DNA from: Lentimicrobium sp.
Lineage (GTDB): Bacteria; Bacteroidota; Bacteroidia; Flavobacteriales; Flavobacteriaceae
Length of the DNA: 18,387 nucleotides
Direction: 5' to 3'
Assembly (NCBI GenBank): GCA_022758945.1
Contig: JAEMQE010000230.1
Span: 1-18,387, forward strand
Positions within the stretch are counted from its first letter, which is position 1, and each line of letters begins with the position of its first letter. The notes under the pieces were generated by a model. It saw only the letters and a list, made by a program, of their open reading frames with translations, searched no databases and was not told the DNA's origin. Below are positions 15,217 through 18,387 of this stretch, piece after piece. Both the position numbers and the translations under genes were made by a program.

Positions 15217-15969
15217 ATGATTGGAAATGTAAAGATACTTAAGCATCAAGGAAAACAATATATTCCTGACGTGACCACTGCAAAATTGCCAGGAATTTTC
15301 AGAGGAAGACCTGAGATTAGTCTGGAAAAGGTTGATACTAAAGCATTAATCGCCGTTTGTCCAACTAATGCCATTGCAGCAAATCCGGTAAGCATAGATT
15401 TGGGAAAATGTGTTTTTTGTGGTGAATGTGCGTTTGCATTCCCCGAAAAAATAAAATTCACCACGGATCACATAATAGCCACCAACGACCGTAATAATCT
15501 GATAGTAAAGGAGGGAGAAACCCAAAATATAGTTTTAAATCCCGCATTAATCAAAAAAGAAATCGCCGACTTTTTCAGTGGTTCGTTGAAATTGCGCCAA
15601 GTTTCTGCTGGCAGTGATAACAGTTGCGAATTAGAATTGAATGCTTGTTCAAACGTGAACTTTGATATGGGGAGGTTTGGAATTGAATTTGTAGCTTCGC
15701 CCAGACACGCCGATGGAATCGTAATTACGGGACCAATAACTGAAAGTATGGCAGAACCATTGCAAATTTGTTATGACGCCATTCCAAGTCCTAAAATAAT
15801 TATTTTGGCAGGAACTGATGCCATTAGCGGAGGAATTTTTGCCGACAGTCCTGCGTTAAATCGAAGTTTTCTCGAAAAACACAAAGTAGATTTATATATT
15901 CCTGGCAACCCAATTCATCCGCTAACGTTTATTAATGGTGTGTTGGAACTAATAAGAAAAAGGAAATGA
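15217..15969 (+). CDS. hyfI: HyfH-HyfI fusion: single-cluster ferredoxin domain plus NuoB-like domain without N2-cluster ligands
   Basis: A 250-residue fusion. Residues about 20-115 resemble HyfH (LPGIFRGRPEI, then the ferredoxin fold). Residues about 120-250 resemble HyfI/NuoB (FGIEFVASPRHADGIVITGPIT, SGGIFADS, VDLYIPG). In the ferredoxin part the first motif keeps only its last Cys (C48 of CPTNAI). The second keeps its first three (C65, C68, C71), and the fourth is Phe75. By the usual crosswise rule these four Cys make exactly one [4Fe-4S] cluster, while the other cluster is cleanly lost. In the NuoB part the four proximal/N2 ligand positions read Asp134, Cys137, Asp201 and Asn231, so a standard [4Fe-4S] cluster is not expected. 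The surrounding fold is well conserved, so the gene is not simply decaying. Last gene of the operon; no terminator is evident after it. Confidence 0.88.
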   Translation: MIGNVKILKHQGKQYIPDVTTAKLPGIFRGRPEISLEKVDTKALIAVCPTNAIAANPVSIDLGKCVFCGECAFAFPEKIKFTTDHIIATNDRNNLIVKEGETQNIVLNPALIKKEIADFFSGSLKLRQVSAGSDNSCELELNACSNVNFDMGRFGIEFVASPRHADGIVITGPITESMAEPLQICYDAIPSPKIIILAGTDAISGGIFADSPALNRSFLEKHKVDLYIPGNPIHPLTFINGVLELIRKRK

Positions 15970-16090
15970 AATTGTAAAGTAAATAATGGTTTAAAACCCG
16001 ATGATGTAGTTAATAGAAATTTCGAAATAACTAAAAAATAAAAAATCACCAACTATTTTTGACCGCATTACCTTAATATCAGATTTCTAT
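15970..16090. other. Short gap between convergent genes, nothing recognised
   Basis: AT-rich sequence between the ends of the hyfI-type gene (plus) and the DUF1275 gene (minus). I saw no hairpin followed by a T-run, no RNA gene and no credible reading frame. Confidence 0.5.
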
Positions 16091-16834
16091 CTAATATTTA
16101 ATTTTACGCTTAAACCCACTTCTTCTAATAACGTGAAATCGAAGTCGAATATAATCATACCATTGCGCAACCAAAAGAAAGAAAGCCCCAACAAAAAGTG
16201 TTTTTATTTCTAAGTACTTAAAGGCAAAACCCCCAAAAAAACAACCAAAGAAGAAAAAGGTTATGATAGATAACCGTAAAATGATGCTAGTATTTAATTT
16301 TTCAATTTCATCAGGGTTTTTAAAGAAAAACAATTGAGACAATTCAATTCCTAAATCGGTAAAAAGACCTGTTAAATGAGTTGTTCTAACTGTAGATTTT
16401 GAAATTTTTGTAACCAATGAATTCTGAATACCCATTGCAAAAAGCATTCCGAAAGCAATCCACCTACCCTCTATGCTATGCAATGTCGATTTTGTGCCAA
16501 AAAAACCTATCAAAATTAACACTAAAATTTCAATAGATATGGGAATAACGTGTGATAATTCAGGATATTTAAAAGCTACTGATTCAGATATAAAATTAGA
16601 ACAAAATGCTCCAAATAAAAAGAATAGAGTCAAAACAAAAAAAGTAATTGCAGCTAGATAATCTTGTTTAGTTATCTCTTCTGCAAAATAGGCAAAATGT
16701 CCCGTTACATTAGTTGTCAAAGTTTTTACTGCCAGTACACCCGTCACATTTACAATGCCTGCAACGAATGACAATAAAGTAGCTAATCTTAAATTATGTA
16801 AATGACTTCTTCTTTTTCCTTGGTGCTGAAACAT
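16091..16834 (-). CDS. DUF1275 (YoaK family) membrane protein
   Basis: A 247-residue integral membrane protein of the DUF1275/YoaK family, whose biochemical function is unknown. Family marks are SFVAGIVNVTGVLAV near the N terminus, the conserved TTNVTGHFAYFA turn, AFGMLFAMGIQNSLVTK, and VRTTHLTGLFTDLGIELSQLF in the second half. About six to seven membrane helices are apparent; the C terminus is basic (RRSGFKRKIKY). The ATG gives a short basic N terminus (MFQHQGKRRSHLHN) before the first helix, which fits an inner-membrane protein with the N terminus inside. It converges on the hyf-type operon, and nothing suggests a shared function. The family call is firm; no role is proposed. Confidence 0.85.
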   Translation of the reverse strand: MFQHQGKRRSHLHNLRLATLLSFVAGIVNVTGVLAVKTLTTNVTGHFAYFAEEITKQDYLAAITFFVLTLFFLFGAFCSNFISESVAFKYPELSHVIPISIEILVLILIGFFGTKSTLHSIEGRWIAFGMLFAMGIQNSLVTKISKSTVRTTHLTGLFTDLGIELSQLFFFKNPDEIEKLNTSIILRLSIITFFFFGCFFGGFAFKYLEIKTLFVGAFFLLVAQWYDYIRLRFHVIRRSGFKRKIKY

Positions 16835-17036
16835 AAATTATATTTTTTGAACTTTCTTTTTCCTAGTACATCTAGGACTTCTTAACAGTAGTGTTGGCAA
16901 ATTGTTAAATAGAATTGGTTGAAAATAATCAGGGAATAAATCATTCTATTTTTTAAACCATCTTAAATCCATAATGTGGTAAATGTATAAAAGTGATTCG
17001 GAAAATAAAATTTAATTCCCGAAAAATATAATTTAA
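16835..17036. other. Upstream region of the DUF1275 gene with two small inverted repeats
   Basis: No gene is seen here. CCTAG-N5-CTAGG (16862-16876) lies 28 bases from the DUF1275 start codon, and TTAACA-N15-TGTTAA (16882-16908) lies just upstream of it. Either could be an operator or RNA hairpin for that gene, or chance in AT-rich DNA. No TAnnTTTG box was found on the minus strand. Confidence 0.3.
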
Positions 17037-17228
17037 GGGTTTACCTTAATTTCATTTTTAGATGAAGTTCCAATATATACTATTTTGACTATAGATGGCA
17101 GTGAAAGCCGTTTGATTGACTACGATATTTTAGAAATAATAAGTGAATTTCACAGAAAAGCAAAAGACAGACATATTGAATTACACCTCATAAATATCGA
17201 AAAAGTAAGCGTTACAGCAGTTCACTAA
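17037..17228 (+). pseudogene. Remnant of a SulP-type anion transporter, C-terminal STAS domain
   Basis: A reading frame open from 17037 to the stop at 17226-17228 has no start codon at its left end and is preceded in frame by a stop. Its product, about 63 residues, reads like the end of a SulP/SLC26 transporter STAS domain: TLISFLDEVP, then TILTIDGSESRLIDYDILEIISEF, then KAKDRHIELHLINIEKV. Compared with what I recall of this domain, about ten residues between ISFL and the TIDG strand seem missing, which suggests an internal deletion as well as loss of the whole membrane part. It ends 10 bp before the end of the AI-2E family gene on the other strand. The STAS assignment is by pattern recognition, not a search. 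A short expressed STAS-only protein is a less likely alternative, because no start codon is visible. Confidence 0.6.
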
Positions 17229-17238
17229 AAACAAATAA

Positions 17239-18312
17239 TTATTTTTCGGTTTCCGTATCCAACCACATCATAAAAAGTTTATACCCAATTGTGAGTATAA
17301 TTGCCCCCAGAAATAACCCAATAAAACCATTGTACAGAAATCCTCCAATAGCTCCTAAAAATATCACAAGCATTGGTGCTGGTGCATTTCTTCCCAATAA
17401 AATTGGTTTTAAAACATTATCTGACACAAGGGTAATTCCTATCCAAATAGCTAGAATTACAGCAGTGGTAGTATCAGAAACTGAAAACATATAAATTACA
17501 ACCGGAATCGCAATTGGGCCTACCCCAACCTGAACAATTGCCAGTATAAGGCATAAAATTGTCCACAAACCCGCAAATGGAACACCTGCAATAAAAAAAC
17601 CAACACCAATCATTGCCGCTTGAATGAAAGCAACTCCAAGAATTCCTTTAACTACATTTCGAATAGTAAGCACGATAATGGAAGTGAAATTTTCGTTATG
17701 TACACCCACTAATTTTCCAAAAACTTTTTTGGTAACAACTTCAGACGAATCAGCATAAATTAACAAAACTCCCGCAATAATTATTGACACAATAAAAGAT
17801 AAAATTCCTTTAGTAAATCCTGCCAATGCTAACAATAAAATAGTTCCATATTCTTTTATTTGGTCAGAATACTTCACAACGGTGTCCTGCAAGTTATCTG
17901 AAGCCAGTTGCCAGAAATCAACTATAGGTTTTGTAATAGTAGGCCAGTTTGCTGTACTTCCTCCAGGTGGCGGAATCAAAGGCTCTCCTGCATTAAATAA
18001 TTCTCGAAAGTGATTCACGCCTTCATACAATGAATACATTATTAAACCGCTCGGAATTATAATAACACTCAACATAAGTAAAGTCAGCACAATAACTGCC
18101 AAAATCTTTCTGCCTCTAAAAATTTTTACAAAAAATTTATGAACGGGATAAATGGCAATAGCAATAACTACAGCCCAAATCAGAATTAAAACAAATGGTT
18201 TTAAAATATCAAAACACCACATTAACAGTAATGATAATACACCAAGTCGGATGATAGTATCAACAATTTTTTCAAAATTAAAGGTCGAAGAATTCGTTTT
18301 AGAGGATTTCAT
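17239..18312 (-). CDS. AI-2E family (PerM/TqsA-like) transporter
   Basis: A 357-residue polytopic membrane protein of the AI-2E exporter-like family (UPF0118). Members have been linked to autoinducer-2 export (TqsA), Na+/H+ exchange or other permease roles, so the substrate here is unknown. The arrangement is typical. Two helices follow a short basic N terminus (about 17-55), and a third lies near 69-95. A long soluble stretch comes next (about 95-165), including a Pro/Gly-rich patch LIPPPGGST. The final block of helices carries GNAPAPMLVIFLGAIGGFLYNGFIGLFLGAIIL, the family's most conserved region. The ATG yields MKSSKTNSST before the first helix. Only 75 bp of upstream sequence is present, without a clear promoter. 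It stands alone next to a transporter remnant on the opposite strand. Confidence 0.88.
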   Translation of the reverse strand: MKSSKTNSSTFNFEKIVDTIIRLGVLSLLLMWCFDILKPFVLILIWAVVIAIAIYPVHKFFVKIFRGRKILAVIVLTLLMLSVIIIPSGLIMYSLYEGVNHFRELFNAGEPLIPPPGGSTANWPTITKPIVDFWQLASDNLQDTVVKYSDQIKEYGTILLLALAGFTKGILSFIVSIIIAGVLLIYADSSEVVTKKVFGKLVGVHNENFTSIIVLTIRNVVKGILGVAFIQAAMIGVGFFIAGVPFAGLWTILCLILAIVQVGVGPIAIPVVIYMFSVSDTTTAVILAIWIGITLVSDNVLKPILLGRNAPAPMLVIFLGAIGGFLYNGFIGLFLGAIILTIGYKLFMMWLDTETEK

Positions 18313-18387
18313 TTGTATAAAAATTTAAATTTATAAGTTGTAAATATAAATAAAATGCTATTAAAAATAGAGCTCAATCTTCTATAT
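18313..18387. other. Upstream region of the AI-2E family gene
   Basis: AT-rich leader running to the window edge. The best promoter-like string on the minus strand, TATATTTA, misses the TAnnTTTG consensus by one base and lacks a well-spaced TTG, so no promoter is called. Confidence 0.3.

Noticed and set aside
6671..15969. Functional [NiFe] hydrogenase-4 or formate hydrogenlyase
   Set aside because: Both CxxC motifs of the large subunit are substituted, there is no formate dehydrogenase, no maturation genes are nearby, and the NuoB-like domain lacks its cluster ligands.
6671..15969. NADH dehydrogenase (complex I, nuo) operon or Mrp antiporter
   Set aside because: NuoE/F/G/I/J equivalents are absent, the gene order and the HyfB-specific C-terminal tails fit hyf, and Mrp operons have no HyfC, HyfG or HyfI homologues.

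Overview
The window is AT-rich, with long intergenic stretches, no obvious Shine-Dalgarno sequences and TAnnTTTG-type -7 promoter boxes. Together with the protein sequences (DnaK ending in EEVK, a 697-residue Pta next to AckA, a CorA with a C-terminal YGMNF) this points to a flavobacterium or close relative in the Bacteroidota. That placement is inference from style; no rRNA or other phylogenetic marker was compared.

Layout. Left third, minus strand: the start of acetate kinase (ackA, cut by the window edge), phosphate acetyltransferase (pta), a CorA-type metal transporter and dnaK. pta and ackA form the acetyl-CoA/acetate pathway pair and are separated by a perfect 8-bp hairpin of REP type. 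dnaK ends in a clear intrinsic terminator. Upstream of it, in place of an ordinary -7 box, is a -24/-12 (sigma-54-like) element below a TGACA-N10-TGTCA inverted repeat. The 624 bp between dnaK and the next gene also hold two kinds of REP-like palindromes and two candidate -7 boxes for the divergent operon.

Middle, plus strand, 6671-15969: seven tightly packed genes encoding a complete membrane complex of the hydrogenase-4/formate-hydrogenlyase/complex I superfamily: hyfB, a second hyfB, hyfC, hyfE, hyfF, hyfG (NuoC-NuoD type) and a HyfH-HyfI fusion (ferredoxin plus NuoB type). The membrane arm looks intact and has three antiporter-like subunits whose transmembrane Glu and Lys residues are largely kept. 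The peripheral arm has lost its usual redox equipment. HyfG lacks all four Cys of the [NiFe] site. The NuoB-like domain keeps only one of four Cys for the proximal/N2 cluster. The ferredoxin domain keeps a matched set for exactly one of two [4Fe-4S] clusters. No hydrogenase maturation, endopeptidase or dehydrogenase gene is nearby. The closest described group is the energy-converting hydrogenase-related (Ehr) complexes, which lack the NiFe ligands; the loss of the N2-type cluster goes further and is the main discovery lead here.

Right end: a DUF1275 (YoaK-like) membrane protein on the minus strand, a degraded C-terminal piece of a SulP-type anion transporter STAS domain on the plus strand, and an AI-2E/PerM family membrane protein on the minus strand. 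No tRNA, rRNA, CRISPR array, intact insertion sequence or origin was seen.
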